Origin: an uncultured Ruminococcus sp.
Lineage (GTDB): Bacteria; Bacillota; Clostridia; Oscillospirales; Ruminococcaceae
Direction: 5' to 3'
NCBI GenBank assembly: GCA_900545345.1
Contig: UQYQ01000010.1
Location: 1-64,000, forward strand
DNA: 64,000 bases
Below the pieces are notes generated by a model. That model worked only from the letters and a program-made list of their open reading frames with translations. It was not told where the DNA came from and did not search any database. Position numbers and translations under genes: made by a program. How positions within the stretch are numbered: the stretch's first letter is position 1; each line of letters begins with the position of its first letter. Shown here in pieces: positions 18,711 to 27,767 of the stretch.

Positions 18711-19741
18711 GCTATTATAACTCCCTCATCACTGTCAACAAGCTCACCGAGCACATATGCTTCTTCACCGGCTGCGTTGATAGCTTCAATTGCCTTGTCA
18801 GCGTCGTTTTTATCAACAACAACTGTCATTCCGACTCCCATATTGAATGTGTTAAACATATCTCTTTCAGGAATTTTTCCTGTGCTTGCAATTACATCGA
18901 ATATAGGAAGAATCTGAACTGCTGATTTTTCAATCTTTGCTGAAATTCCCTTTGGAAGTGAACGAGGAATATTTTCATAAAAACCTCCGCCTGTGATATG
19001 TGAAATAGATTTAATTGTGCAAGCGTCCAAAGCATTCATAATAGCTTTTACATAGATTTTTGTAGGTGTAAGCAGAGTATCTCCGAGAGTAGTTCCAAGC
19101 TCACTTATGTGTCTTGCAAGGTTAGATTCAGTTACAGAGAATACTTTCCTTACTAATGAAAAACCGTTTGAGTGAACACCGCTTGATTTAATACCGATCA
19201 TGATATCACCGGCTTTTTGAGTATCAGGTTTTAGAATTTTGTCCTTATCAACAACTCCGACAGAAAAGCCTGCCAAATCATATTCATCTTCAGGATAGAA
19301 GCCCGGCATTTCAGCAGTTTCACCGCCGATTAAAGCACAGCCTGACTGAACACAGCCTTCCGCAACACCTGAAACAATATCGGCAACCTTTTCAGGTACA
19401 TTTTTGCCGACTGCGATATAATCCAAGAAGAACTGTGGTTTTGCACCGCAGCAGATTATGTCGTTTACGCACATAGCCACACAGTCAATTCCTACTGTAT
19501 TATGCTTGTCCATTAAAAAAGCAATTTTAAGCTTTGTACCGACACCGTCTGTTCCCGAAACCAAAACAGGCTTGTTTATTCCGGTAATATCCAGCTCATA
19601 AAGACCTCCGAAACCGCCAAGACCTGAAAGAACATTAGAGGTCATTGTTTTTGCAACATGCTGTTTCATAAGTTCAACAGCTTTATAACCTGCGGTTACA
19701 TCAACACCTGCTTCTTTATAACTGTTTGAAAAACTTTTCAT
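18707..19741 (-). CDS. purM: Phosphoribosylformylglycinamidine cyclo-ligase
   Basis: A 344-residue AIR synthetase of normal length. The markers are YKEAGVDVTAGYKAVELMK at the N-terminus, SGTDGVGTKLKIAF, GIDCVAMCVND and GGETAEMPGFY. It closes the imidazole ring of FGAM using ATP. It overlaps purN by 4 bases and follows purF by 45 bases. Confidence 0.97.
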   Translation of the reverse strand: MKSFSNSYKEAGVDVTAGYKAVELMKQHVAKTMTSNVLSGLGGFGGLYELDITGINKPVLVSGTDGVGTKLKIAFLMDKHNTVGIDCVAMCVNDIICCGAKPQFFLDYIAVGKNVPEKVADIVSGVAEGCVQSGCALIGGETAEMPGFYPEDEYDLAGFSVGVVDKDKILKPDTQKAGDIMIGIKSSGVHSNGFSLVRKVFSVTESNLARHISELGTTLGDTLLTPTKIYVKAIMNALDACTIKSISHITGGGFYENIPRSLPKGISAKIEKSAVQILPIFDVIASTGKIPERDMFNTFNMGVGMTVVVDKNDADKAIEAINAAGEEAYVLGELVDSDEGVIIA

Positions 19742-19786
19742 ACTTTTTCTCCTTTATTTTTTATTGTAAATACTCAATATTTATCT

Positions 19787-21232
19787 TTATTCTATATTCA
19801 GCAAAAGCTGATTATTATTGATTTTAAACTCAAATTTGTCCTTTGGCATTTCTTTAGGCACTTCGATAGGATATTCACCGTTAAAGCATCCGACGCAGAA
19901 GTCGCAATGTGAAATTCCGGCAAGCTTCTTTACATTTTCAATACTCAAATATCCTAAACTGTCAGCACCTATGCTTTCGCATATTTCATCAACTGATTTT
20001 TTCTGACAGGCAATAAGCTTGTCTTTGCTGTCAATATCTGTTCCGAAATAGCATTCCGAAACAAAAGGAGGAGATGAGACCCTTACATGAACCTCTTTCG
20101 CTCCTGCTTCACGAAGAAGATTGACAATTCTTCTCATAGTAGTGCCCCTGACAATACTGTCATCTATCATTACAACCCGTTTTCCTTTAACCGTGTCGGA
20201 TATAACATTGAGCTTAATTTTAACAGAGTTTGTTCTCTCAAGCTGGGTAGGCTGTATAAATGTTCTGCCTATATATCTGTTTTTTATAAAACCGATTCCG
20301 TATGGAATACCGCTGGCATTGGCAAAGCCAAGTGCCGCATCCAGTCCCGAATCGGGAACGCCTATTACAACATCAGCTTCTGCAGGGTGCTCCTGCCACA
20401 AGAATTTTCCTGCTCTCAGTCTGGCCTTATGAACACTTGAACCCTCTATAACTGAATCGGGTCTTGCAAAATATACGTATTCAAATACACAGACGGTCCC
20501 TTTATTTCCGCAGTGCGTTTCAATACTTCGCAAACCGTTTTTGTCAATAACAACAATTTCACCCGGCTTTATATCACGAATGAATTTTGCACCAATACTT
20601 TCAAATGCACATGTTTCAGAAGACACAACATACCCGTTTGCAGTTTTTCCAAGACTCAGCGGTCTGAATCCGTTAGGGTCACGGGCAGCTATAAGCTTAG
20701 TAGGGGACATAACCAAAATAGAATAAGCACCCTTGATTTTATACATAGCTTTGTTAACCGCTTCTTCAATAGAACCGCTTATCAGACGCTGTTCGGTGAC
20801 AGCATATGAAATAACTTCCGTGTCATTTGTAGTGTGGAAAATAGCACCTTTCATTTCGTATTCTCTTCTTAATTCAAGAGCGTTTACGAGATTGCCGTTA
20901 TGTGCTATTGACATAGGTCCTTTAACATGCCGGACAACTAACGGCTGAGCATTTGAACGGTTAGAGTTTCCCGTTGTTGAATATCTAACATGACCGATTG
21001 CAATTTGACCGTTTCCGAGATGGTTTAAAGTTTCTTTGTTAAAAACTTCCGGAACAAGTCCTAAATCTTTGTGATGATGAAATACTCCGTCATCGTTTAC
21101 AACAATTCCGCAGCTTTCCTGACCTCTGTGCTGAAGGGCATAAAGTCCGACATAAACAGAAGATGCAACATCACAGGTTTCATTCGAATATATACCGAAT
21201 ACTCCGCATTCTTCGTGAATGGCGTTAAACAA
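19787..21232 (-). CDS. purF: Amidophosphoribosyltransferase (active copy)
   Basis: A 481-residue enzyme that commits PRPP and glutamine to purine synthesis. The glutaminase nucleophile is Cys9 in HEECGVFGIY, implying removal of an 8-residue propeptide as in Bacillus-type PurF. The GHVRYSTTGNS segment, the PRPP loop VVMIDDSIVRGTT and the C-terminal CDFCVGCFNGEYP are present. The C-terminal cysteines fit the iron-sulfur type of enzyme. It lies 6 bases downstream of a second, diverged PurF-like gene, so the two are probably translated together. Confidence 0.96.
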   Translation of the reverse strand: MFNAIHEECGVFGIYSNETCDVASSVYVGLYALQHRGQESCGIVVNDDGVFHHHKDLGLVPEVFNKETLNHLGNGQIAIGHVRYSTTGNSNRSNAQPLVVRHVKGPMSIAHNGNLVNALELRREYEMKGAIFHTTNDTEVISYAVTEQRLISGSIEEAVNKAMYKIKGAYSILVMSPTKLIAARDPNGFRPLSLGKTANGYVVSSETCAFESIGAKFIRDIKPGEIVVIDKNGLRSIETHCGNKGTVCVFEYVYFARPDSVIEGSSVHKARLRAGKFLWQEHPAEADVVIGVPDSGLDAALGFANASGIPYGIGFIKNRYIGRTFIQPTQLERTNSVKIKLNVISDTVKGKRVVMIDDSIVRGTTMRRIVNLLREAGAKEVHVRVSSPPFVSECYFGTDIDSKDKLIACQKKSVDEICESIGADSLGYLSIENVKKLAGISHCDFCVGCFNGEYPIEVPKEMPKDKFEFKINNNQLLLNIE

Positions 21233-21238
21233 TTGCTA

Positions 21239-22660
21239 TCATTCCTTTCCGTTCCAGCAGTATGTGCATAAATCGCATTCCGGTTTTCCAACTGCTCTTA
21301 CTGTTCCCGGAAGTGACTGGAATTCAAGGGAAGTAAGTTTTAGTCGTCTGCATATTTCATCTCTGAGCTTTTTGCCGCGTTCGGTATTTGAATCGCTGTA
21401 TTCTTCTATGTATTTTACACCTTCTACGCCTTCAAATTCATCAATGATTTGTCTTGCGATAAGCTCAAGCTCTGATGTGCTTCTTGAAAAATTCAGGTAT
21501 TTGCATCCATACATAATCGGAGGACAAGCTGAACGCATATGTACTTCTTTAGCACCGTTTTCATATAAAAACTCAACCGTTTCTCTCATTTGAGTGCCTC
21601 TTACAATACTGTCATCGACAAAAAGAAGTTTTTTTCCGTCAATTAACTCATGAACGGGAATAAGCTTCATTTTGGCAACTTTATTTCTCATTGACTGATT
21701 TTGAGGCATAAAGCTTCTCGGCCATGTAGGAGTATATTTGATAAAAGGTCTTGCAAAAGGAATACCGCTTTTGTTTGCATATCCTATTGCATGAGGAATA
21801 CCCGAATCGGGAACACCGCATACATAGTCAACATCAGGGAGCTTTCCGTTTTTCATATCTGTTTCAGCCATTATCTCACCGTTGCGTGTACGCATAGCTT
21901 CAACATTAACTCCTTCATAAACTGCATTCGGATAACCATAATAAGTCCAAAGAAAAGTACAGATTTTTTTGTTGTCATTTCCTTCGCTTAAAACTTCGTA
22001 GCCGTCTTTTGTTATACTTACAATCTCACCCGAATGAAGCTCATAGCAGGTTTTAAATCCTAACTTCTGAAATGCAAATGATTCAAACGAGAAGCAGTAT
22101 CCGTCTGATCTTTTGCCAAGAATAATAGGAAGTCTGCCCATCTTGTCCCTTGCAGCAATAATTCTGTCCTCTGTCATTATGACAAGTGACATTGTTCCTT
22201 TAATTTTGTCCTGAGCGTATTTTATACCCTCGACAAAAGAACTTTTTTGTGCAATAAGCGCTGCAATCAGTCCGCAGGAATTAACATTGCCGCTGCTCAT
22301 GGACTCAAAGTTTGCACATCCTGAGTCTAGGAGTTCAGACATAAGCTCGTCCGCATTGTTAATTATACCGATGGTGCAAATTGCATAAAGCCCAAGCTTT
22401 GATCTGACCATTATCGGCTGAGGGTCTGTATCGCTGATGCATCCGATACAGATATTTCCGCGCATTGAATCTATATCCTTTTCAAATTTTGTTCTGAAAG
22501 GTGAGTTTTCAATGCTGTGAATGTTTCTCTGGAACCCAAGTTCAGGTGAGTATGATGTCATACCTCCTCGTCTTGTGCCCAGATGTGAATGATAGTCAGT
22601 TCCGAAAAAAACATCTGAAATGCAGTCGTTTGAAGAAACTGCACCGAAAAATCCGCCCAT
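21239..22660 (-). CDS. PurF-like paralogue lacking the catalytic N-terminal cysteine
   Basis: A 473-residue relative of amidophosphoribosyltransferase. The N-terminus reads MGGFFGAVS where active enzymes have Cys-Gly, so the glutaminase nucleophile is replaced by Gly2; the next Cys is residue 13. The glutamine-binding GTRRGG region is retained in part. The PRPP motif LLFVDDSIVRGTQ and the C-terminal CDLCTYCWNGKE are intact, so PRPP binding is likely. It could use free ammonia, regulate PurF by forming mixed oligomers, or have another substrate. It sits between purC and purF in the operon. Loss of the Cys is read from the sequence; the consequences are inferred. Confidence 0.85.
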   Translation of the reverse strand: MGGFFGAVSSNDCISDVFFGTDYHSHLGTRRGGMTSYSPELGFQRNIHSIENSPFRTKFEKDIDSMRGNICIGCISDTDPQPIMVRSKLGLYAICTIGIINNADELMSELLDSGCANFESMSSGNVNSCGLIAALIAQKSSFVEGIKYAQDKIKGTMSLVIMTEDRIIAARDKMGRLPIILGKRSDGYCFSFESFAFQKLGFKTCYELHSGEIVSITKDGYEVLSEGNDNKKICTFLWTYYGYPNAVYEGVNVEAMRTRNGEIMAETDMKNGKLPDVDYVCGVPDSGIPHAIGYANKSGIPFARPFIKYTPTWPRSFMPQNQSMRNKVAKMKLIPVHELIDGKKLLFVDDSIVRGTQMRETVEFLYENGAKEVHMRSACPPIMYGCKYLNFSRSTSELELIARQIIDEFEGVEGVKYIEEYSDSNTERGKKLRDEICRRLKLTSLEFQSLPGTVRAVGKPECDLCTYCWNGKE

Positions 22661-22709
22661 ATTAAATACCGTTCCTTATTGATTTTTTTATTGGTTTTGA
22701 AAAAGCCGG

Positions 22710-23429
22710 TTAGTTTATTCCCAATCTTTTCATCATTTCCTGATAAGCTTCTTCTACACCGCCCATATCTCTGCGGAAACGGTCTTTATCAAGCTTTTCA
22801 TGTGTTGTTGAATCCCAGAAACGGCATGTATCAGGTGAAATTTCATCAGCAAGAATAATAGTACCGTCTGATGTTTTGCCGAATTCGATTTTAAAATCGA
22901 TAAGGTCAACATTCTTTTCTTTGAAGAATTTAACCATAAAATCATTAACCATAAATGCATATTTTGAAATTGTATCGATTTCTTCTCTTGTTGCAAGTCC
23001 GAGTCCCAGTGCATAATAGTCGTTTATGAACGGGTCGCCTAAGTCATCATTTTTATAGCTGAATTCAAGAGTAGGAGTCTTAAGAGGAGTTCCTTCTTCA
23101 ATTCCCAGTTTCTTTGAAAAACTTCCTGCCGCAACATTTCTTATAATAACCTCTAAAGGAACTATGTCAACCTTTTTAACTATAGTTTCACGGTCGCTGA
23201 TTTCCTCAACAAGGTGAGTAGGTACGCCTTCTTTTTCAAGAAGCTTAAACATAAAATTTGTCATTCTGTTGTTAATAACACCTTTGCCTGTGATTGTACC
23301 TTTCTTTTCACCGTTGAAAGCTGTTGCATCGTCCTTATAGTCAACGATAACTAAGTCAGGATTGTTTGTAGCATAAACTTTCTTAGCCTTTCCCTCATAC
23401 AGTTGTTCTGTTTTAACTAGATTTTCCAT
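22710..23429 (-). CDS. purC: SAICAR synthase
   Basis: A 239-residue phosphoribosylaminoimidazole-succinocarboxamide synthase of normal length. It has QLYEGKAKKVYAT near the N-terminus, VPLEVIIRNVAAGS, DFKIEFGK and DEISPDTCRFWD. It condenses CAIR with aspartate using ATP. An AGGAGG-type site lies just before the ATG. It is the second enzyme gene of the operon, 93 bases after purE. Confidence 0.97.
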   Translation of the reverse strand: MENLVKTEQLYEGKAKKVYATNNPDLVIVDYKDDATAFNGEKKGTITGKGVINNRMTNFMFKLLEKEGVPTHLVEEISDRETIVKKVDIVPLEVIIRNVAAGSFSKKLGIEEGTPLKTPTLEFSYKNDDLGDPFINDYYALGLGLATREEIDTISKYAFMVNDFMVKFFKEKNVDLIDFKIEFGKTSDGTIILADEISPDTCRFWDSTTHEKLDKDRFRRDMGGVEEAYQEMMKRLGIN

Positions 23430-23522
23430 GATTTTATCCTCCTGAATTTTATTTTTTCTGTTGTTTCAAGCATCACTGCCTAAGAAATTCTTTACCGGCA
23501 GCAATTTGCGGTTTTTGATTAA

Positions 23523-24017
23523 TTACAGAGAAGCGATTTGCTCTTGAAGAGCCTTATCCTTGGCTTTGACACCTTCAGTCATATCTTTTTTTGCTTTTTC
23601 AAGTCGGTTAGCTAAAGCTTCGTCTGAAAGTGCAAGCATCTGAATTGCTAAAAGTGCCGCATTCTTTGCTCCGTTCACTGCAACGGTTGCGACAGGGATG
23701 CCGCTTGGCATTTGCACTGTAGCAAGAAGTGCATCCATACCGTCGAAGGTTGATTTAATAGGAATTCCTATAACAGGAAGAGTGGTATGACCGGCAACTA
23801 CTCCTGCAAGGTGTGCCGCCATTCCCGCTGCACAAATAATAACTCCGAAACCGTTTTCTTTTGCTTTTGAAGCAAAATCCGAAGCGAGCTCCGGTGTTCT
23901 GTGTGCTGACATAACATGTGCTTCATAAGGAACACCGTAATCCTGAAGTTCTTTAATAGCCTTTGATACAATAGGGAAATCGCTGTCGCTTCCCATAATA
24001 ACTGCAACTTTTTTCAT
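23523..24017 (-). CDS. purE: N5-carboxyaminoimidazole ribonucleotide mutase
   Basis: A 164-residue class I PurE with the signature MGSDSDFPIVSKA at the start, SAHRTPE with the catalytic His, and GMAAHLAGVVAGHT. It rearranges N5-CAIR to CAIR. No purK is seen in the window, so N5-CAIR would come from a gene elsewhere. It is the first enzyme gene of the operon and lies behind a leader with a short ORF and terminator. The ribosome binding site CGGAGGA is well placed. Confidence 0.97.
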   Translation of the reverse strand: MKKVAVIMGSDSDFPIVSKAIKELQDYGVPYEAHVMSAHRTPELASDFASKAKENGFGVIICAAGMAAHLAGVVAGHTTLPVIGIPIKSTFDGMDALLATVQMPSGIPVATVAVNGAKNAALLAIQMLALSDEALANRLEKAKKDMTEGVKAKDKALQEQIASL

Positions 24018-24075
24018 AAAAGTCCTCCGTTTCTGCGTGAAGCTTTATTGCACGCTGTGTTAAAAAGTTTTTACA

Positions 24076-24106
24076 GTAAAAAAACTGCAACATCTCTGCT
24101 GCAGTT
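24076..24106 (-). terminator. Attenuator-type terminator in the purE leader
   Basis: On the minus strand AACTGCA and TGCAGTT pair around GCAGAGATGT, and a run of seven T follows. It lies between the operon promoter and purE, only 4 bases after the stop of the short leader ORF, so it must be passed to express the operon. Confidence 0.8.
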
Positions 24107-24110
24107 AAAA

Positions 24111-24236
24111 TTATGCTATTATTTTGTTGTTTGAGTGCAATGAAGCAAGGTAACATTCTAAAACGCTTGCAGAAGAACAATTACCTGAAAAACTGTATGA
24201 AGATTTATAGTATTGTCTTGCGAAAATAAATGTCAT
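24111..24236 (-). CDS. Candidate 41-residue leader peptide of the purine operon
   Basis: An ATG at 24236 with a GAGGT ribosome binding site 7 bases upstream opens a 41-codon frame: MTFIFARQYYKSSYS, then a Ser/Cys/Leu-rich middle, ending in NNKIIA. It fills the space between the promoter (24276-24304) and the terminator. A ribosome at its stop codon would cover the 5' arm of the terminator, so translation could control read-through into purE. I do not recognise the peptide. Whether it acts by being translated or as a peptide product is unknown. Confidence 0.5.
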   Translation of the reverse strand: MTFIFARQYYKSSYSFSGNCSSASVLECYLASLHSNNKIIA

Positions 24237-24275
24237 ACATTTTACCTCAAATCGACTAAAATCATTACATTTAAT

Positions 24276-24304
24276 ATTGTACTCTAAATTTGAAAAAATT
24301 TCAA
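24276..24304 (-). promoter_or_regulatory. Promoter of the purine operon
   Basis: On the minus strand TTGAAA (24304-24299), a 17-base spacer and TACAAT (24281-24276). It gives a leader of about 250 bases before purE. Confidence 0.75.
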
Positions 24305-24394
24305 CACTTATTGCTATAAAATTTATAATGATATTATTTTAATTAATTGTTAAAATTGCATACAGACTGATTTAAAAAAAGAGTCTGTGAACCG

Positions 24395-24613
24395 TTAACT
24401 GAAGTTATTATTTTGAAATCCGGTTTTAGATGATGCGTTATTCTTGCCGAAATTGCCTGCGAAAGCCTGCATTTCACTTCTTGAATGTATTTTATGCGTT
24501 TGTTCGATAATCTGCTGTTTTTGTTCGTCTGAAAGTGATACAAAGTAGTTCAGTGACGCTGGGTTTTCGGCAAGTGCCATTTTCAGTCCTATAGGAATGT
24601 CTTTTAAATCCAT
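24395..24613 (-). CDS. Small conserved protein of unknown function
   Basis: A 72-residue protein. The start at 24613 has a strong AAAAGGAGAAG site; the longer in-frame start adds 18 residues without one. The body LKDIPIGLKMALAENP, SLSDEQKQQIIEQTHKIHS and EMQAF looks like a helical domain common in small Firmicutes proteins, including a QTHKIHSRSEM segment. The function is unknown. It is transcribed divergently from ksgA. Confidence 0.7.
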   Translation of the reverse strand: MDLKDIPIGLKMALAENPASLNYFVSLSDEQKQQIIEQTHKIHSRSEMQAFAGNFGKNNASSKTGFQNNNFS

Positions 24614-24654
24614 AATTCTTCTCCTTTTAAAAAATAAGATTGTATCAGTATTAT

Positions 24655-24683
24655 TTGAAAATTTCACTTTATTATGCTATAAT
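24655..24683 (+). promoter_or_regulatory. Promoter of ksgA
   Basis: TTGAAA (24655-24660), a 17-base spacer and TATAAT (24678-24683), 36 bases before the preferred start codon. Confidence 0.85.
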
Positions 24684-24719
24684 AACTAAAACTATATTTT
24701 GTAAAAAGGGAAAATGATA

Positions 24720-25580
24720 ATGGAAAATCTCTCTAACATAAATGTTATAAAAGCTTTAATCAAAAAGCATGATTTTGAGTTTTCAAAAAATTTAGGTCAG
24801 AACTTTTTGATAAATCCTTCGGTGTGTCCAAAAATCGCCGAAATGGGCAATGCAAAATCGGGCTTTGGAATAATCGAAATCGGTACGGGAGTCGGTGTTT
24901 TAACAACAGAGCTTGCAAAGCGTGCCGATAAGGTTGTTGCAATAGAAATTGACAAGCGTTTGCTTCCGATTTTAGATGATACTTTATCTGAGTTCGATAA
25001 TGTAAAAATCATAAACGCGGATGTTATGGAGATTGACCTTTCAAAGATTATAGATGAAGAGTTTGAAGGTCTTGATGTTGCAGTGTGTGCTAACCTTCCG
25101 TATTATCTTACATCGCCGATAATAATGATGCTTATGGAGTCAAGACTGCGTATAAAATCAATAACTGTCATGGTTCAGAAAGAAGCAGGCACTCGCTTGT
25201 GTGCTAAGATGGGAACAAGAGATATGGGTGCGGTGACGGTGGCTGTTAATTATTTTTCCAATCCGAAAATACTTTTTAATGTATCAAGAGGAAGCTTTAT
25301 GCCTGCACCGAATGTTGACAGCTGTGTAGTCAGGTTTGATATAAAGGATGAAACCCCGGAAGGTGTCTGTGATGAAAAGTTATTTTTTAAGGTTGCAAGA
25401 GGGGCGTTTTCACAGCGAAGAAAAACTCTTGCAAATTCGGTTTCATCAGCTCTAAGTATAGAAAAACAAACAGTTATAAAGGCTATTGAGCAAGCAGGAC
25501 TTAGTATCTCTGTCAGACCCGAACAGCTTTCAATGGAAGAACTGATTGAGTTTGCGAATAATATATACAAATTTATATAA
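24720..25580 (+). CDS. rsmA: 16S rRNA (adenine(1518)-N(6)/adenine(1519)-N(6))-dimethyltransferase
   Basis: Also called ksgA. A 286-residue methyltransferase that dimethylates two adenines of the 16S rRNA 3' hairpin during 30S maturation. It has FSKNLGQNFLINP, the SAM site EIGTGVGVLTTELA, the acidic VVAIEID and the catalytic NLPYYLTSPI. An ATG two codons earlier (24714) is only 3 bases from the AAAAGGG site, whereas 24720 has a 9-base spacing, so I prefer 24720. Confidence 0.95.
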   Translation: MENLSNINVIKALIKKHDFEFSKNLGQNFLINPSVCPKIAEMGNAKSGFGIIEIGTGVGVLTTELAKRADKVVAIEIDKRLLPILDDTLSEFDNVKIINADVMEIDLSKIIDEEFEGLDVAVCANLPYYLTSPIIMMLMESRLRIKSITVMVQKEAGTRLCAKMGTRDMGAVTVAVNYFSNPKILFNVSRGSFMPAPNVDSCVVRFDIKDETPEGVCDEKLFFKVARGAFSQRRKTLANSVSSALSIEKQTVIKAIEQAGLSISVRPEQLSMEELIEFANNIYKFI

Positions 25581-25680
25581 TATTGTTTGTTATTGTTCAA
25601 AATAATAAAACGGCAAAACTAAGAAAGTTTACAGTAAATGGAGCAAACAGCTAAAAAAAGTAAAAGTTAAATAATTAATA

Positions 25681-25712
25681 AAAAGTGCAGAAAAAATATT
25701 TCTGCACTTTTT
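25681..25712. terminator. Bidirectional terminator between ksgA and coaBC
   Basis: AAAAGTGCAGAAA pairs with TTTCTGCACTTTT around AAATA, with A and T runs on either side. The two genes converge here. Confidence 0.9.
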
Positions 25713-25754
25713 ATGTGGTTATTGTTTTGTTTGTTTATAATTAACAAGTGTAAG

Positions 25755-26945
25755 TTACTTCACATTTATTATAAAGTCAAGAATTTTATGTGCGGTGTCT
25801 TCTTTGCTCATAAGTTCAAGGCTGTATTCACGGTCTTTAGTAATTACAGTAACAATATTTGTGTCTGCCCCAAAGCCTGCACCATTGGTTTTTAAACTGT
25901 TTGCACATATGATATCACAGTTTTTGCCGGCAAGCTTTTTGCGTGAGTTTTCAATAATGTTTTCAGTTTCCATTGAAAATCCGCATATAATTTGGTTTTC
26001 TTTTTTATTTTCGCCTAAATATTTTAAAATATCCTGGGTGCGTTTAAGCTTAATAGACATATCATTATCTGATTTTTTAATTTTGTTTTCCGCAACAGTG
26101 ACAGGAGTGTAATCGGCAACAGCGGCAGCCATTATAATTATGTCACAATTATCTGCGTTTTCTTTAACGGCTTTAAACATATCTTCTGCACTTTTTACAT
26201 CAGTTTTTTCTATAAGAAGTGGAGGCTCGGCACTGTGATTTGCAGCTATAAGCTTAACATCAGCACCTCTGAGCATTGCAGCGTGAGAAAGTGCAAAACC
26301 CATTTTACCGCTTGAATGGTTAGTGATAAACCTAACGGGGTCAATTGACTCCTGAGTGGCACCGGCAGTGACAAGTATTTTTTTCCCTTTTAAATCTTTA
26401 TTGAAAGCCGCTGAACGAAGAATATATTCAAACAAAACTTTTTCTTCGGGCATTCTTCCGTCGCCTACATCACCGTTTGCAAGCATACCTCTCTCGGCGG
26501 GAATAATTTCATATCCATAACTTTCAAGTTTTTTAATATTGTCTTCAACGATAGGATTATGAAGCATATTGTGATTCATTGCAGGGGATATAATTTTAGG
26601 ACATGTGCATGCCATTATTGTAGTTGTAAGCATATCGTCTGCAATTCCGTTGGCTATTTTTCCTATAACATTTGCCGAAGCAGGTGCTATTATAACTGCG
26701 TCTGCACGCTTGGCAAGGGCTACATGTTCAACACTATACTGAAAATTCCTGTCGAATGTGTCAATGAGACATTTGTTTCCTATAATTGATTCAAAGGTTA
26801 TGGGATTGATAAAGTTTGTTGCGTTTTTTGTCATTATTACCTGAACATCACAATGCTGTTTTTTCAGCATTCGTGCAAGGTTGGCTGATTTATAAGCTGC
26901 AACACTTCCCGTTACTCCTAAAATTATGGTTTTACCTGTAAGCAT
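25755..26945 (-). CDS. coaBC: Bifunctional phosphopantothenoylcysteine decarboxylase / phosphopantothenate--cysteine ligase
   Basis: A 396-residue coenzyme A enzyme. The N-terminal half is the FMN-dependent CoaC decarboxylase (ILGVTGSVAAYKSANLAR and SPAMNHNMLHNP). The C-terminal half is the CoaB ligase, with KKILVTAGATQESIDPVRFITN and SSGKMGFALSHAA. It joins cysteine to phosphopantothenate and decarboxylates the product to phosphopantetheine. It is divergent from a pantothenate-type uptake gene and coaX, which together cover import and the early CoA steps. Confidence 0.96.
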   Translation of the reverse strand: MLTGKTIILGVTGSVAAYKSANLARMLKKQHCDVQVIMTKNATNFINPITFESIIGNKCLIDTFDRNFQYSVEHVALAKRADAVIIAPASANVIGKIANGIADDMLTTTIMACTCPKIISPAMNHNMLHNPIVEDNIKKLESYGYEIIPAERGMLANGDVGDGRMPEEKVLFEYILRSAAFNKDLKGKKILVTAGATQESIDPVRFITNHSSGKMGFALSHAAMLRGADVKLIAANHSAEPPLLIEKTDVKSAEDMFKAVKENADNCDIIIMAAAVADYTPVTVAENKIKKSDNDMSIKLKRTQDILKYLGENKKENQIICGFSMETENIIENSRKKLAGKNCDIICANSLKTNGAGFGADTNIVTVITKDREYSLELMSKEDTAHKILDFIINVK

Positions 26946-27125
26946 AAAAAAGTTCTCCTTGTGACTATTACTGAATTAATAAAGCTATTTCTGTTTATTT
27001 AATTGTATTATAACACAAAAAATTTAAAAAGTATATATATACTAAATTTAAAAATTGTGATATAATGTTTTTGCATTGTATTGTATCTTCGTTAATGAAG
27101 AATAATAACAAGGAGGAAAATTTAT

Positions 27126-27749
27126 ATGAAAATCAAACCAACTGCTAAGCAGCTCGTTTTACTCGGACTGCTCACGGCAATTATGCTGTTAATGGCATAC
27201 ACACCGCTTGGGTACCTTAACATAGGGCCTCTGGCTATTACTTTTAATGTCATTCCCGTTGCAATTGCCGCAATCGCTTTAGGACCGACAGGTGGTGCTA
27301 TCGTCGGAGCCGTTTTTGGATTAACCAGCTTTTTTCAATGTATGGGAATAGGCGGTACCAGTGCAATGGGTGCAATTCTGTTTGATATAAACCCATTTTT
27401 GGCATTTGTGCAGAGATTTGTTCCGAGAGTGCTTGACGGATTTTTAATCGGCTATATTTTCAAAGGCACTAAAAAGCTTTGCGGAGGGTATCCTGCGTGT
27501 TTTATAACAGGTTTCTTTTCTGCATTCTTAAATACTGCTTTGTTTATGACTGCTCTGGTTGCACTTTTCGGCAGCACAGACTATATGCATGAATTAATAG
27601 GCGGAAGAAACATTTTAGTTTTCGTATGTACATTTGTGGGAATCAATGCTATATGTGAAATGATAGCTTCAACTGTGATTTCAGGTGCTGTAGGAACGGC
27701 ACTTATTAAAGCACGGCTTATAAGCACACCGCAGAAAAAAACTGCTTAA
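27126..27749 (+). CDS. ECF transporter S component, probably pantothenate-specific (PanT-like)
   Basis: A 207-residue integral membrane protein with about six hydrophobic segments. The early part TAKQLVLLGLLTAIMLLMAYTPLG, with its GPLAITFNVIPVAIAAIALGP segment, is typical of energy-coupling-factor S components, which bind a vitamin and use a shared EcfAAT module encoded elsewhere. Its place between coaBC and coaX, 18 bases upstream of the latter, points to pantothenate or a precursor. The ribosome binding site is AAGGAGG. The ligand is inferred from context. Confidence 0.85.
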   Translation: MKIKPTAKQLVLLGLLTAIMLLMAYTPLGYLNIGPLAITFNVIPVAIAAIALGPTGGAIVGAVFGLTSFFQCMGIGGTSAMGAILFDINPFLAFVQRFVPRVLDGFLIGYIFKGTKKLCGGYPACFITGFFSAFLNTALFMTALVALFGSTDYMHELIGGRNILVFVCTFVGINAICEMIASTVISGAVGTALIKARLISTPQKKTA

Positions 27750-27767
27750 TTTTTTTGGAGGACTGCT

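Noticed and set aside
24018..24304. Purine riboswitch upstream of purE
   Set aside because: I looked for the conserved core of the guanine/adenine and PRPP classes and found none. Only a short ORF and a terminator are visible. A covariance search would be decisive.
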